Shown here: positions 35,101 to 40,840 of the stretch, one piece after another
Numbering within the stretch: position 1 is the first letter of the stretch
Layout: each line of letters begins with the position of its first letter
Assembly (NCBI GenBank): GCA_900546245.1
Contig: URBY01000010.1
Coordinates: 1-40,840, forward strand
Reading direction: 5' to 3'
Length of the DNA stretch: 40,840 nt
Source: an uncultured Mycoplasmatota bacterium
Lineage (GTDB): Bacteria > Bacillota_I > Bacilli_A > RF39 > UBA660
Notes under the pieces: generated by a model
Seen by the model: the letters and a program-made list of their open reading frames with translations, nothing else
What the model was told of the DNA's origin: nothing
Databases searched by the model: none
Translations under genes and position numbers: made by a program

Positions 35101-35706
35101 TGATAAACCAAATGCACGTAAGAAAGTAGCAACAGTTACTTTTCTGTTTCTATCAATTCTAACATCAATACAGTCTTTACTATTTAGTTTGTATTCAAGC
35201 CAAGTTCCTCTATTTGGTATAATTTGAGATGTATAAATATTTCTACCATTTTTATCCATTTCCATACCATAGTATACACTTGGTGAACGAACTAATTGCG
35301 ATACAATAACCCTTTCAGCACCATTAATAACAAATGTACCGCTGTCAGTCATTATTGGCATATCACCAAAAAATAATTCTTGCTCTTTTACTTCACCAGT
35401 TTCGTTGTTGAATAAACGAGCTTGAACTTTTAGTGGAGCAGCATACGTTGATTTTCTCTCTTTACATTCTTTTATACTTAATCTAGGTTCATCGAATGAA
35501 TAATCACCAATTTCTAGTGATAAAGAACCAGAAAAATTATCTACAGGAAATAATTCATCTAATACTTCACGTATTCCAACTTCGATAAAGTCCTTATACG
35601 AACTTTTTTGGATTTCAAGCAAATCCTTAAGTTCTAGTGAATTCTCACTGCGTGAAAAGTCTCTTCTTTCACGATCTTTACATACTTTTTTTACTTTATA
35701 AGCCAC
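32110..35706 (-). CDS. rpoB: DNA-directed RNA polymerase subunit beta
   Basis: Beta subunit, 1198 residues. The rifampicin region reads GSSQLSQFMDQVNPMSELTN then KRRLSALGPGGLSRDRA. At the position of E. coli His526 there is Asn476 (codon 34279-34281), the residue reported as the cause of rifampicin insensitivity in Mollicutes. The C-terminus has a 50-residue acidic tail (ending in runs of Glu/Asp), longer than in E. coli. It starts with GTG, supported by AGGGGTG seven bases upstream. Its own promoter is at 35782-35810, and it is coupled to rpoC. Confidence 0.99.
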   Translation of the reverse strand: MAYKVKKVCKDRERRDFSRSENSLELKDLLEIQKSSYKDFIEVGIREVLDELFPVDNFSGSLSLEIGDYSFDEPRLSIKECKERKSTYAAPLKVQARLFNNETGEVKEQELFFGDMPIMTDSGTFVINGAERVIVSQLVRSPSVYYGMEMDKNGRNIYTSQIIPNRGTWLEYKLNSKDCIDVRIDRNRKVTVATFLRAFGLSSNEQIISLFGEDEYLLNTIEKDSTSNTDEALIEIYEKLKPGEPATIDSAKNHIITRFFDAFRYDLSKVGRYKFNKKLDVCDRLFGQTLAEDIIVDGQVKYPKGTVINREVLNELKPLFKEGLNLKEVDINEDLDTYNKVQVVKIYAPNNQDKILTIVGNDPTITEKRLTISDIYASVSYYINLLSGVGSIDEIDHLSNRRVKQVGELVQNQFRIGVTRMEKVIRERMTTLDEAEATPKALINIRPITAVIKEFFGSSQLSQFMDQVNPMSELTNKRRLSALGPGGLSRDRAAMEVRDVNESHYGRICPIESPEGANIGLITSLASYAKVNEYGFIMTPYRRVKDGVLQDEIDYLTADEELDYVISQARINIKDKKIVDDEITARFRGENIIVKANEVNYIDVSPQQIISVTASCIPFLDHDMAHRALMGSNMQRQALPLLKAEAPYVGTGIEYIAARDSGATIVAKADGIVEYADGKKIIVKTKGGKDVYTLMNFEGSNGGTCYHQRPIVKAGDKVERNMIIADGPSTDKGELALGKNLTVAFMTFNGYNYEDAVILNERLVKDDAFTSIHIESYSIQCRDTKLGPEEITRDIPNISEDARKNLDAEGIVRIGTEVKENDILVGKVTPKGMVELTAEEKLLHAIFGEKTREVRDTSLRVPHGGDGIVHDIKVYTKKDNDELASGVSKEIRVYIAQKRKIQVGDKVAGRHGNKGVVSLVLPQEDMPFMPDGRPVDIILNPLGVPSRMNLGQVLELHLGMAAKKLGVYCSTPVFDGASMQDIAEMMEEAGLDKDGKTVLYDGRTGLPFDSRVSVGVMYMIKLDHMVDDKLHARATGPYSLVTQQPLGGKAQMGGQRFGEMEVWALEAYGAANILQEIMTFKSDDVVGRVKAYESIVKGNKIEAAGVPESFRVLVKELQALGLDVSMIDEDGKEVGITELEKEENNENTALSIDEIEIKDIKKNNLEDVLKTEENNEEEYEELPSEEEFENDEEEEDEE

Positions 35707-35781
35707 GTGCTTTCACCCCTAACAATAATATTCAAAGAACATGTTTCCAGGCTAAAAAAAGAAACATAGTACCAATTTAAA
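35707..35781 (-). promoter_or_regulatory. rpoB leader with a hairpin
   Basis: The 5' leader of rpoBC contains a perfect 7-bp stem ATGTTTC/GAAACAT around a 13-base loop with a T-run, starting about 20 bases after the predicted transcription start. No known leader family recognised; possible regulation of rpoBC level. Confidence 0.35.
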
Positions 35782-35810
35782 ATGTTACCAGAAAAGGTTT
35801 GTTTTGTCAA
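35782..35810 (-). promoter_or_regulatory. Promoter of rpoBC
   Basis: TTGACA (35805-35810), a 17-base spacer and TAACAT (35782-35787). It lies just after the terminator of the neighbouring unknown gene, so rpoBC is transcribed as its own unit. Confidence 0.75.
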
Positions 35811-35859
35811 TAAATATTGAAAAATTTATATTAAAAAAGTTTTAGAAATTTTTAATAAA

Positions 35860-35883
35860 GAAAAAAGATAATTTTCATTATCT
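35860..35883 (-). terminator. Terminator overlapping the stop of the second unknown paralogue
   Basis: Minus-strand stem AGATAA/TTATCT, loop TGAAAA, then TTTTTTC. The stop codon TAA is part of the 5' arm. Confidence 0.7.
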
Positions 35884-36297
35884 CATTCTAAGCATATCAT
35901 TTTCCGATTTTATACCTAAATTATATGCTTTAATATCTTCTAAATCGCTATCAATTTGATATCTTTCAGCATATGTTACAGGAACTATTCCTTGAGATCT
36001 AAATATATTTTTCAAAATTTCTTTTTCATATGCTTTAGTTTCACCAGATAATGAAACATTTTTTGGATCTTTAGCTATTTCAGAAATATAATTTTTCTTT
36101 AAAATATCCAGTTTTATAGAATCTACTATAACTTTTTCTGGCTCACTTCTAAATGATTCTTCTGGTAATACAACATAATACATATGCCTTTTAGTATCAA
36201 TTGTAAGACCCATTATTGAATTATTTCTTTCTTCTTCTTTTTCATTTGCGTACACATCAATATCATATGTACCATTTTCTTCATATACCTTTATCAT
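35878..36297 (-). CDS. Unknown protein, 139 residues, paralogue of the next gene
   Basis: Soluble alpha/beta protein with no membrane segment or signal peptide and no recognised family. It shares with its neighbour the phrases TxDTKRHMYY-x-x-LP (residues ~30-44), then (I/L)xKDP followed by SGxTKxYEKxILxxIF (residues ~77-98), and a similar C-terminal region ending in N-x-(M/I)-(L/I)-x-x-R. It has its own promoter (36326-36354) and a terminator overlapping its stop. It lies between the ribosomal genes and rpoB. The strict conservation of DTKRHMYY between copies suggests a ligand or partner site. The RBS (GGGGG, 10 bases upstream) is weakly placed. Confidence 0.8.
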   Translation of the reverse strand: MIKVYEENGTYDIDVYANEKEEERNNSIMGLTIDTKRHMYYVVLPEESFRSEPEKVIVDSIKLDILKKNYISEIAKDPKNVSLSGETKAYEKEILKNIFRSQGIVPVTYAERYQIDSDLEDIKAYNLGIKSENDMLRMR

Positions 36298-36325
36298 AAA
36301 TTATATACCCCCTGATTGGCTTAGT

Positions 36326-36354
36326 ATACTATCATATAAGTTGTTTTTTGTCAA
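36326..36354 (-). promoter_or_regulatory. Promoter of the 139-residue unknown gene
   Basis: TTGACA (36349-36354), a 17-base spacer ending in ATATGA, and TAGTAT (36326-36331). Confidence 0.75.
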
Positions 36355-36403
36355 ATTATTATGTAATTGTTAATTTATTCATAATAAGTATATGTTTTTA
36401 AAT

Positions 36404-36429
36404 AAAAAAAGATAACAATAATTATCTTT
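36404..36429 (-). terminator. Terminator overlapping the stop of the first unknown paralogue
   Basis: Minus-strand stem AAAGATAA/TTATCTTT, loop TTATTG, then TTTTATTT. The TAA stop is in the 5' arm, the same layout as in the second paralogue. Confidence 0.75.
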
Positions 36430-36829
36430 TGTTAATTATATCAAGTTCTGGATTCATCCTAAAATTATATATTTTTACATCCTTTTCTAAAGCATTATCT
36501 TTTTGACATATTATATCAATTCCCAATTCATTAAATATTTCTCTTAATATGTCTTTTTCATATGTTTTAGTTTTGCCAGACATTCCTAATTTTGATGGAT
36601 CTTTTGAAATTTTATTTAATATGAATTTACTAAAAAGATCTCTATTTATTACATCTTTAATTACTTTAACATTTTCGTTTTTTCTTTTTTCGTTTGGTAA
36701 AGCAATATAATACATATGCCTTTTAGTATCTACTGTTATATTAATTAAATTATCCTCTAATTTTACATCACTCATATTTGCATGTATAACAATTTCATAT
36801 ATATCTTTATTTTTTTGTACATTTATCAT
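36422..36829 (-). CDS. Unknown protein, 135 residues, paralogue of the following gene
   Basis: Same unnamed family as the 139-residue protein: TVDTKRHMYYIALPNE (residues ~30-45), ISKDPSKLGMSGKTKTYEKD (residues ~77-96), and a matching end. I place the start at ATG 36829 (MINVQKNKDIYEIVIHAN), because this aligns with the start of the paralogue (MIKVYEENGTYDIDVYAN); a GTG at 36838 overlaps the RBS AGAGGGTGA. It has its own promoter that overlaps the end of the methyltransferase, and a terminator overlapping its stop. No catalytic motif is apparent. Confidence 0.8.
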   Translation of the reverse strand: MINVQKNKDIYEIVIHANMSDVKLEDNLINITVDTKRHMYYIALPNEKRKNENVKVIKDVINRDLFSKFILNKISKDPSKLGMSGKTKTYEKDILREIFNELGIDIICQKDNALEKDVKIYNFRMNPELDIINKR

Positions 36830-36859
36830 ATAGATCACCCTCTTTTCAGTTGTCCTAAT

Positions 36860-36888
36860 ATGTTATCATACAATATATTATTTGTCTA
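36860..36888 (-). promoter_or_regulatory. Promoter of the 135-residue unknown gene
   Basis: TAGACA (36883-36888), a 17-base spacer ending in GTATGA, and TAACAT (36860-36865). The -35 contains the stop codon of the methyltransferase. The spacer end and -10 resemble those of the paralogue's promoter, so the duplication seems to have included regulatory DNA. Confidence 0.65.
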
Positions 36889-37473
36889 CTTTTTTGCTTT
36901 CAATATATAAAAACCATTATCTCTTTTTACTATTTCAAAATTATATATATCACTCATATCTTTTATAAGTGATTTTGCACCTTGATCTTTTCTTATTACT
37001 ATCCATAGTTCTCCATTTTCATTTAAATAATTAGATGCACCTATTATTATTTCATATACCTTTGTTTTACCTGCATGTATTGGAGGATTTGTAATTATCA
37101 TATCATATTTATTTTTTATATTTTCATATACATCACTAATAAATACATTTGCATTATCTATTTTATTTTTTAATAATGTTTTTTTTACTAAGTTTACTGC
37201 TTTTTCATTAACATCAATCATATCCACAGTATAATTTTTATTTTGCTTTGAAATATATATTCCAATAGGTCCACATCCACATCCTACATCTAGAAAAGAT
37301 AATTTATTACCTAAATCTATATTTTCTAGTAAAACTCTTGTTCCATAATCAAGACCTTTCTTATTAAAAACACCGTTATCCGTATAAAAAATAAATTCAG
37401 TATCTTTTACTCTTGCATTTATTTCATTAATGTTTTCTTTTAAATTCTTATTATTAGTAAAATAATGTTCCAT
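36886..37473 (-). CDS. Class I SAM-dependent methyltransferase, RsmC/YbxB-like
   Basis: Single-domain Rossmann methyltransferase of 195 residues. SAM-binding motif I is LSFLDVGCGCGPIGIYIS, and the catalytic motif NPPIHAGK matches the NPPxxxGK of RsmC-like 16S rRNA guanine-N2 methyltransferases. B. subtilis has the homologous ybxB between rplL and rpoB, so the position supports the call. The RBS is GGTGAAG. A terminator lies between it and rplL, so it is transcribed by read-through or by a weak promoter I cannot see clearly. Confidence 0.88.
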   Translation of the reverse strand: MEHYFTNNKNLKENINEINARVKDTEFIFYTDNGVFNKKGLDYGTRVLLENIDLGNKLSFLDVGCGCGPIGIYISKQNKNYTVDMIDVNEKAVNLVKKTLLKNKIDNANVFISDVYENIKNKYDMIITNPPIHAGKTKVYEIIIGASNYLNENGELWIVIRKDQGAKSLIKDMSDIYNFEIVKRDNGFYILKAKK

Positions 37474-37504
37474 TTTTCTTCACCAAATATATTCTATCAT
37501 AAAT

Positions 37505-37535
37505 AAATAAAAAAACATAGATTTCTCTATGTTTT
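37505..37535 (-). terminator. Terminator after rplL
   Basis: Minus-strand stem AAAACATAGA/TCTATGTTTT with a GAAA tetraloop, then T-run, five bases after the rplL stop. Confidence 0.85.
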
Positions 37536-37539
37536 AAAC

Positions 37540-37905
37540 TTAAGCTATTTCTACTGAAGCTCCAGCTTCTTCTAATTTAGCTTTGATTTCTTCTGCTTCT
37601 TCTTTAGAAATTTTTTCTTTTACAGCTCCACCATTATCAGCGATATCTTTAGCTTCTTTTAATCCTAAACCAGTGATATCTCTTATAACTTTGATAACTG
37701 GGATTTTAGTAGCACCAGCACTAGTTAATGTAACAGTAACTTCTGTTGGTCCTTCATCTACTGCTGCTGCAGGAGCTGCTGCAACTGCAACTGCACTTGG
37801 ATCTACTCCAAATTCTTCTTTCATAGCGTCTACTAAGTCTTTAATTTCTAAAATTGTCATTTCTTTTAATGAAGCGATAAAATCTTCTCTTGTTAATTTA
37901 GCCAT
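37540..37905 (-). CDS. rplL: 50S ribosomal protein L7/L12
   Basis: Stalk protein that recruits translation GTPases. An N-terminal dimerisation domain (LTREDFIASLKEMTILEIKDL), an Ala-rich hinge (VAVAAAPAAAVDEG, residues ~37-50) and a C-terminal domain with IPVIKVIRDITGLGLKEAKD and EEIKAKLEEAGASVEIA. The length of 121 residues is normal. It starts 30 bases after rplJ with RBS TAGGAGG. Confidence 0.98.
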   Translation of the reverse strand: MAKLTREDFIASLKEMTILEIKDLVDAMKEEFGVDPSAVAVAAAPAAAVDEGPTEVTVTLTSAGATKIPVIKVIRDITGLGLKEAKDIADNGGAVKEKISKEEAEEIKAKLEEAGASVEIA

Positions 37906-37935
37906 TTTAAATTCCTCCTAATTTCTTATTTTTTA

Positions 37936-38427
37936 TTATTCACTTTTTTGTTCGCTAAGTAAATTTAAAGCGATTGATAAATCTTTGACAGTTCCTATTA
38001 GGCCACCAGCAAGCATAGTAAGTAGTCCTTCTCTTGATGGAATTGTAGATAATGCTTTGATTTCATCTAGAGATGTTACATTGCCATCAACTATACCACC
38101 TTTAATTTCTAAAGCTGGATGATCTTTAGCAAATGTACTTAATGCTTTGATTGGAGCAATAGCATCGCTTGAATAAGCAATTGCACTTGGACCTGCTAGG
38201 CAATCGTCAAGATTATAGTTTAGACTATCAAGTGCTCTTTTAGTTAAAGTATTTTTCCAAACTTTGTACTTTGAATCGCTTTCACGAAGTATTTTTCTAA
38301 GTTCAGAAGTTTCTTCAGCTGTAAGACCACGATAATCAAATAATATGAATGAAGCATTATTTTTAGCTACTTCTGTTATTTCATCAACAACTGTTGCTTT
38401 TGCTTCTACTATTTTTTGACTAGCCAT
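37936..38427 (-). CDS. rplJ: 50S ribosomal protein L10
   Basis: Base of the L7/L12 stalk and autoregulator of its own operon. N-terminal ASQKIVEAKATVVDEITEVAKN, then FILFDYRGLTAEETSELRKILR and YKVWKNTLTKRAL are typical L10. The length of 163 residues is normal. It has the RBS AGGAGGAA, its own promoter, and an L10 leader in front. Downstream rplL is co-transcribed. Confidence 0.98.
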   Translation of the reverse strand: MASQKIVEAKATVVDEITEVAKNNASFILFDYRGLTAEETSELRKILRESDSKYKVWKNTLTKRALDSLNYNLDDCLAGPSAIAYSSDAIAPIKALSTFAKDHPALEIKGGIVDGNVTSLDEIKALSTIPSREGLLTMLAGGLIGTVKDLSIALNLLSEQKSE

Positions 38428-38429
38428 AT

Positions 38430-38567
38430 TCTTCCTCCTATCAAATTTATATCAAAAAAGTCTTTGTACTAAAGACAAAGACTTAAAATAAGTATTAAGT
38501 AATTGTCCTCGGTAAGAAATATTAAGCTTTCGCTCTTACTGTCTTAGGTACAGAAAAACTTTTTGAT
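38430..38567 (-). promoter_or_regulatory. L10 leader (rplJ autoregulatory RNA) with attenuator
   Basis: The 5' leader carries the conserved elements of the Firmicutes L10 leader: ACCTAAGACAG, then GAAAGCTTAA and TTACCGAGGAC (38505-38555 on the plus strand). Its 3' part forms a 10-bp stem AAGTCTTTGT/ACAAAGACTT (38458-38484), followed by Ts, an intrinsic terminator just before the rplJ RBS. L10-L12 binding to the leader probably favours termination. Confidence 0.85.
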
Positions 38568-38573
38568 AAACTA

Positions 38574-38602
38574 ATTATATAATTATTTTTATTATTTGTC
38601 AA
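38574..38602 (-). promoter_or_regulatory. Promoter of rplJL, nested in the rplA 3' end
   Basis: TTGACA (38597-38602), a 17-base spacer and TATAAT (38574-38579), full consensus. The -35 is made from the codons for the last residues of L1 (SSFDK). Predicted start near 38567, right before the L10 leader. Confidence 0.85.
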
Positions 38603-39290
38603 ATGAGCTTAAATCGATTTTAATTCCAGGACCCATTGTAGGTGCTACTGAAATATTATTTAAGTATTGACCTTTAACTGTAGATGGTTTTGATTTAATT
38701 ATAACATTTACAAAAGCATCTAAGTTTTCAACTAACTTATCAGCATCGAATGATACTTTACCAATAATAGCATGAACGTTACCATATGAATCTGTTCTGT
38801 ATTCAACACGTCCTTTTTTAATATCATCTATAGCTTTTTTAACATCTGTAGTAACTGTTCCAGTTTTTGGGTTTGGCATAAGACCTCTTGGCCCTAAAAC
38901 CTTACCTAATTTACCAAGCATTGGCATCATTTCTGGTGTAGCAATGATTACATCAAAATCTAACCAGTTTTCTTTTTCGATTTTTTCAACTAAATCAGCA
39001 TCTCCAACAAAGTCAGCTCCTGCTTCCTTAGCGATTTGTGCTTGATTTGTTTTAGATAAAACTAAAATTCTTTTTGTTTTACCTGTTCCATTTGGTAATA
39101 CGATTGCACCTCTTAATTGTTGATCAGATTTTCTAGTATCTAGATTTAATTTCATAGCTACTTCAACTGAACCATCAAATTTACTTGTGCTAACTTTTTT
39201 AACTAGTTCTACAGCTTCTTCTTTTGTATATGCTTTACCTTTTTCTATTTGGTTTAAAGCTTCAATATATTTTTTACTTTTCTTTGCCAT
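38592..39290 (-). CDS. rplA: 50S ribosomal protein L1
   Basis: Forms the L1 stalk and represses its own operon. The start is placed at ATG 39290 (MAKKSKKYIEAL), with GGAGG nine bases upstream; an in-frame ATG at 39332 lies inside the leader. Signature PNPKTGTVTTDVKKAI and KGRVEYRTDSYGNVHAIIGK are clear. Product 232 residues, normal length. A candidate L1-binding hairpin (39307-39332) lies directly before its RBS. Confidence 0.98.
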   Translation of the reverse strand: MAKKSKKYIEALNQIEKGKAYTKEEAVELVKKVSTSKFDGSVEVAMKLNLDTRKSDQQLRGAIVLPNGTGKTKRILVLSKTNQAQIAKEAGADFVGDADLVEKIEKENWLDFDVIIATPEMMPMLGKLGKVLGPRGLMPNPKTGTVTTDVKKAIDDIKKGRVEYRTDSYGNVHAIIGKVSFDADKLVENLDAFVNVIIKSKPSTVKGQYLNNISVAPTMGPGIKIDLSSFDK

Positions 39291-39306
39291 TTTACTTTCC
39301 TCCTTT

Positions 39307-39332
39307 GTGGTTTTAGCGGATATTCCTCCCAC
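39307..39332 (-). promoter_or_regulatory. Candidate L1-binding site in front of rplA
   Basis: Minus-strand hairpin with stem GTGG/CCAC around GGAGGAATATCCGCTAAAA. It shares GGGAGG...TCCG...ACCAC with a segment before rplK. A 15-base inverted repeat (ATAGGTT/AACCTAT, 39333-39347) lies on its 5' side. Confidence 0.45.
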
Positions 39333-39359
39333 ATAGGTTTAACCTATATGATAAAATTC

Positions 39360-39785
39360 CTACTCAGTTATTTCGATTCCCATATTACGTGCTGTACCAG
39401 CAATTATTTTTTCTGCTTGTTCAACTGTATAAGCATTTAAATCTGGTAATTTAGTTTCAGCTATTTCACGTAATTGAGCTTTAGTAATAGAACCAACGAT
39501 TTCGTTAGCACCTTTACTTGATGCTGATTTTACTCCTGCTGCTTTCTTAATTAAGAATGCTGCTGGTGGAGTTTTTACTTTGAAATCAAATGATCTATCG
39601 TCATAAACGAATACCTCAACTGGTAATACATCTCCCATTTTATCTTTTGTAGCGTCATTAAATCTGTTACAAAAATCTGGTAATGCGATACCTGCAGGTC
39701 CTAACGCTGTACCAACTGGTGGTGCTGCTGTTGCTTTACCAGCAGGAATTTGAAGTTTGATCTTTTTTACTATTTCTTTTGCCAC
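39360..39785 (-). CDS. rplK: 50S ribosomal protein L11
   Basis: Binds the GTPase-associated centre of 23S rRNA. The start is a GTG at 39785 (VAKEIVKKIKLQIPAGKA), eight bases after AGGAGG; a longer frame to 39794 begins inside that RBS. Signature PPVGTALGPAGIALPDFCNRFN and the C-terminal GTARNMGIEI are typical. Product 141 residues, the usual length. Confidence 0.98.
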   Translation of the reverse strand: MAKEIVKKIKLQIPAGKATAAPPVGTALGPAGIALPDFCNRFNDATKDKMGDVLPVEVFVYDDRSFDFKVKTPPAAFLIKKAAGVKSASSKGANEIVGSITKAQLREIAETKLPDLNAYTVEQAEKIIAGTARNMGIEITE

Positions 39786-39815
39786 GAAAAACACCTCCTA
39801 TTATTTTTTTTCGTG

Positions 39816-39846
39816 AGTGGTCAAACGGACTATTTGCCTCCCAACT
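39816..39846 (-). promoter_or_regulatory. Candidate L1-binding site in front of rplK
   Basis: Minus-strand segment with arms AGT-t-GG and CC-ACT around GGGAGGCAAATAGTCCGTTT. It matches the rplA site in GGGAGG, TCCG and ACCAC, in the same order and spacing within a few bases. It follows the rplK promoter. Confidence 0.45.
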
Positions 39847-39882
39847 TAAATCTATATATATAAAAATACATAGCCGGTTATT

Positions 39883-39911
39883 ATATTATCACTTTTCTTT
39901 ATAAAAATCAA
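39883..39911 (-). promoter_or_regulatory. Promoter of rplK-rplA
   Basis: TTGATT (39906-39911), a 17-base spacer and TAATAT (39883-39888), starting in the gap after nusG. Confidence 0.65.
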
Positions 39912-39915
39912 GTGA

Positions 39916-40455
39916 TTAATTATCATGTTCTATTTGAGTTAAGTCTACTTCAACAGCAGTTTCTTGACCAAATAGATCTATATTAACTTTTGCTTTACTA
40001 TTTTCTTTATCTATTTCAAATACTTTACCAACCATTAATTTGAATGGTCCATCTGTAATTTTAACTCTATCTCCAACTTTTAAGTCAACAATTACTTCTT
40101 TAGTACTCATTCCCATACTATTTAGTATTTTCTCTATTTCATGTGGAAATAAAGGGAATGGTTTAGCACCTTTACCAGATGATCCTAAGAAACCTGTAAC
40201 ACCTGGTGTATTACGAACAACATACCAAGCTTCATCAGTCATAATCATTTCTACTAAAACATAACCTGGGAACATCTTTTTTGTTTTTTCTTTTTGTTTT
40301 CCATCTTTTATTTCTATTTCTGTAGTTTCTGGAACAATTACTCTAAAAATGTAATTTTGCATTCCCATAGATTGAATTCTCATTTCTAGTTTTTCTTTAA
40401 CTTTAGTTTCATGTCCAGAATAAGTATTTACTACATACCATTGCTTTTCTTCCAT
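39916..40455 (-). CDS. nusG: Transcription termination/antitermination factor NusG
   Basis: Spt5-family factor bridging RNA polymerase and the ribosome. NGN domain (WYVVNTYSGHETKVKEKL, then FPGYVLVEMIMTDEAWYVVR) followed by a KOW domain (VGDRVKITDGPFKLMVGKV). The start is taken as ATG 40455, since the upstream GTG at 40461 lies in the RBS GAGGTG. Product 179 residues. It follows secE by ten bases, the standard secE-nusG pair. Confidence 0.97.
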   Translation of the reverse strand: MEEKQWYVVNTYSGHETKVKEKLEMRIQSMGMQNYIFRVIVPETTEIEIKDGKQKEKTKKMFPGYVLVEMIMTDEAWYVVRNTPGVTGFLGSSGKGAKPFPLFPHEIEKILNSMGMSTKEVIVDLKVGDRVKITDGPFKLMVGKVFEIDKENSKAKVNIDLFGQETAVEVDLTQIEHDN

Positions 40456-40465
40456 CTTCACACCT

Positions 40466-40678
40466 CTATATTAAATCATTTATTTTTTCAATTAAGCTAC
40501 TAAAATCTATCATTTTAATTAATGATACAATATATTCAATTAATACAAAGAATATTGCAAAAAATATAATAAATAATATAGTAACTATTACATTCTTTAA
40601 TAAATTCTTTCCTTTACACCATCTTATTTTATCTAATTCTTTTTTCATATCAGATATAAATTTCTTAATTTTACTCAT
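40466..40678 (-). CDS. secE: Preprotein translocase subunit SecE
   Basis: Single-span subunit of SecYEG. The start is at ATG 40678 (MSKIKKFISDMKKELDKIRW), with GAGGAAGG upstream; a longer frame to 40720 would begin at the predicted transcription start and lacks an RBS. The amphipathic helix KKELDKIRW and one transmembrane helix (~27-52) are standard. The product of 70 residues is normal for Gram-positives. Confidence 0.93.
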   Translation of the reverse strand: MSKIKKFISDMKKELDKIRWCKGKNLLKNVIVTILFIIFFAIFFVLIEYIVSLIKMIDFSSLIEKINDLI

Positions 40679-40728
40679 ATATACCTTCCTCAAATCAAAA
40701 TAAAAAACACTTTCGTGCATCTATACCG

Positions 40729-40757
40729 ATATTACCATAAAAAAAAGGATTAGTCAA
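40729..40757 (-). promoter_or_regulatory. Promoter of secE-nusG, with its -35 inside a terminator
   Basis: TTGACT (40752-40757), a 17-base spacer and TAATAT (40729-40734). The -35 is formed by the loop and the adjoining arm of the upstream terminator, so the two signals share bases. Confidence 0.65.
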
Positions 40758-40766
40758 TCCTTTTTA
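40738..40766 (-). terminator. Terminator of the gene beyond the right edge
   Basis: Minus-strand stem AAAGGATT/AATCCTTT with loop GACT, then a run of Ts. It ends a transcript entering from the right, in Firmicutes often rpmG or a sigma-factor gene, not visible here. Confidence 0.8.
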
Positions 40767-40792
40767 TATTATTTATCTTAGTTTTTGTGAAA

Positions 40793-40840
40793 AATTAGTG
40801 AAAATGTCAGTAATTTAAAAATAAATAATTAGTGAAAATG
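40793..40840. repeat. Short direct repeat at the right edge
   Basis: AATTAGTGAAAATG occurs at 40793-40806 and at 40827-40840, 34 bases apart. The window stops at the second copy, so more copies may follow. No ORF crosses it on either strand. Confidence 0.5.

Noticed and set aside
1..40840. CRISPR array, rRNA or riboswitch
   Set aside because: No regularly spaced repeats, no rRNA stretches and no known metabolite riboswitch core was seen in the intergenic regions.

Overview
This window is a chromosomal segment of a very AT-rich, low-GC Gram-positive bacterium. It carries peptidoglycan synthesis genes (murC, murD, a D,D-carboxypeptidase, a FemAB-type transferase) and Bacillus-style ribosomal operons. 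TGA is used as a stop (for example in the Crp/Fnr gene) and Trp is TGG, so the code is standard. Two CotF-like spore coat genes point to a spore-forming or formerly spore-forming relative of Bacilli. An Asn at the RpoB position equivalent to E. coli His526 is shared with Mollicutes. I infer a deep Bacilli/Erysipelotrichia-like lineage close to Mollicutes, without naming a species.

Layout. 1-2.9 kb: anaerobic ribonucleotide reductase nrdD-nrdG (minus), divergent from a Crp/Fnr regulator (2.9-3.5 kb, plus), with a perfect palindrome between them. 3.5-5.9 kb: a CmpB-like membrane protein and a D-Ala-D-Ala carboxypeptidase (minus), then two small coat proteins (plus). 5.9-7.0 kb: a candidate small RNA or IS remnant and an Abi/HEPN-like gene. 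7.0-7.35 kb: AT-rich spacer with a terminator. 7.35-11.0 kb: murD-murC-uvsE. 11.1-13.6 kb: three unrecognised genes, one of which looks frameshifted at a slippery site, plus a possible gene remnant. 13.7-16.9 kb: the trans-translation block ssrA, smpB, rnr, secG. 17-20.6 kb: a Ca2+/cation exchanger, enolase and a divergent FemAB-like gene.

20.7-40.7 kb is the transcription/translation core, all on the minus strand. Read 5' to 3' it runs secE-nusG, rplK-rplA, rplJ-rplL, an RsmC-like methyltransferase, two small paralogous unknown genes with their own promoters and terminators, rpoB-rpoC, tilS-ftsH, rpsL-rpsG-fusA and tuf. Sub-units have visible sigma-A-type promoters (secE, rplK, rplJ, both unknown genes, rpoB, rpsL, tuf), an L10 leader with an attenuator, and two similar candidate L1 sites.

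Most notable points: the operator centred exactly 41.5 bases upstream of the predicted nrdD start; the duplicated unknown cassette between rplL and rpoB; a predicted rifampicin-insensitive RpoB; a Rho_N/SAP-like tail on FtsH; a slippery T TTA AAA site joining two reading frames; a promoter reading into an unannotated structured segment; and a tmRNA with an unusually long tag. Promoters, terminators and RNA structures were read by eye; no folding or database search was run. No tRNA, rRNA, CRISPR array or complete mobile element was seen.
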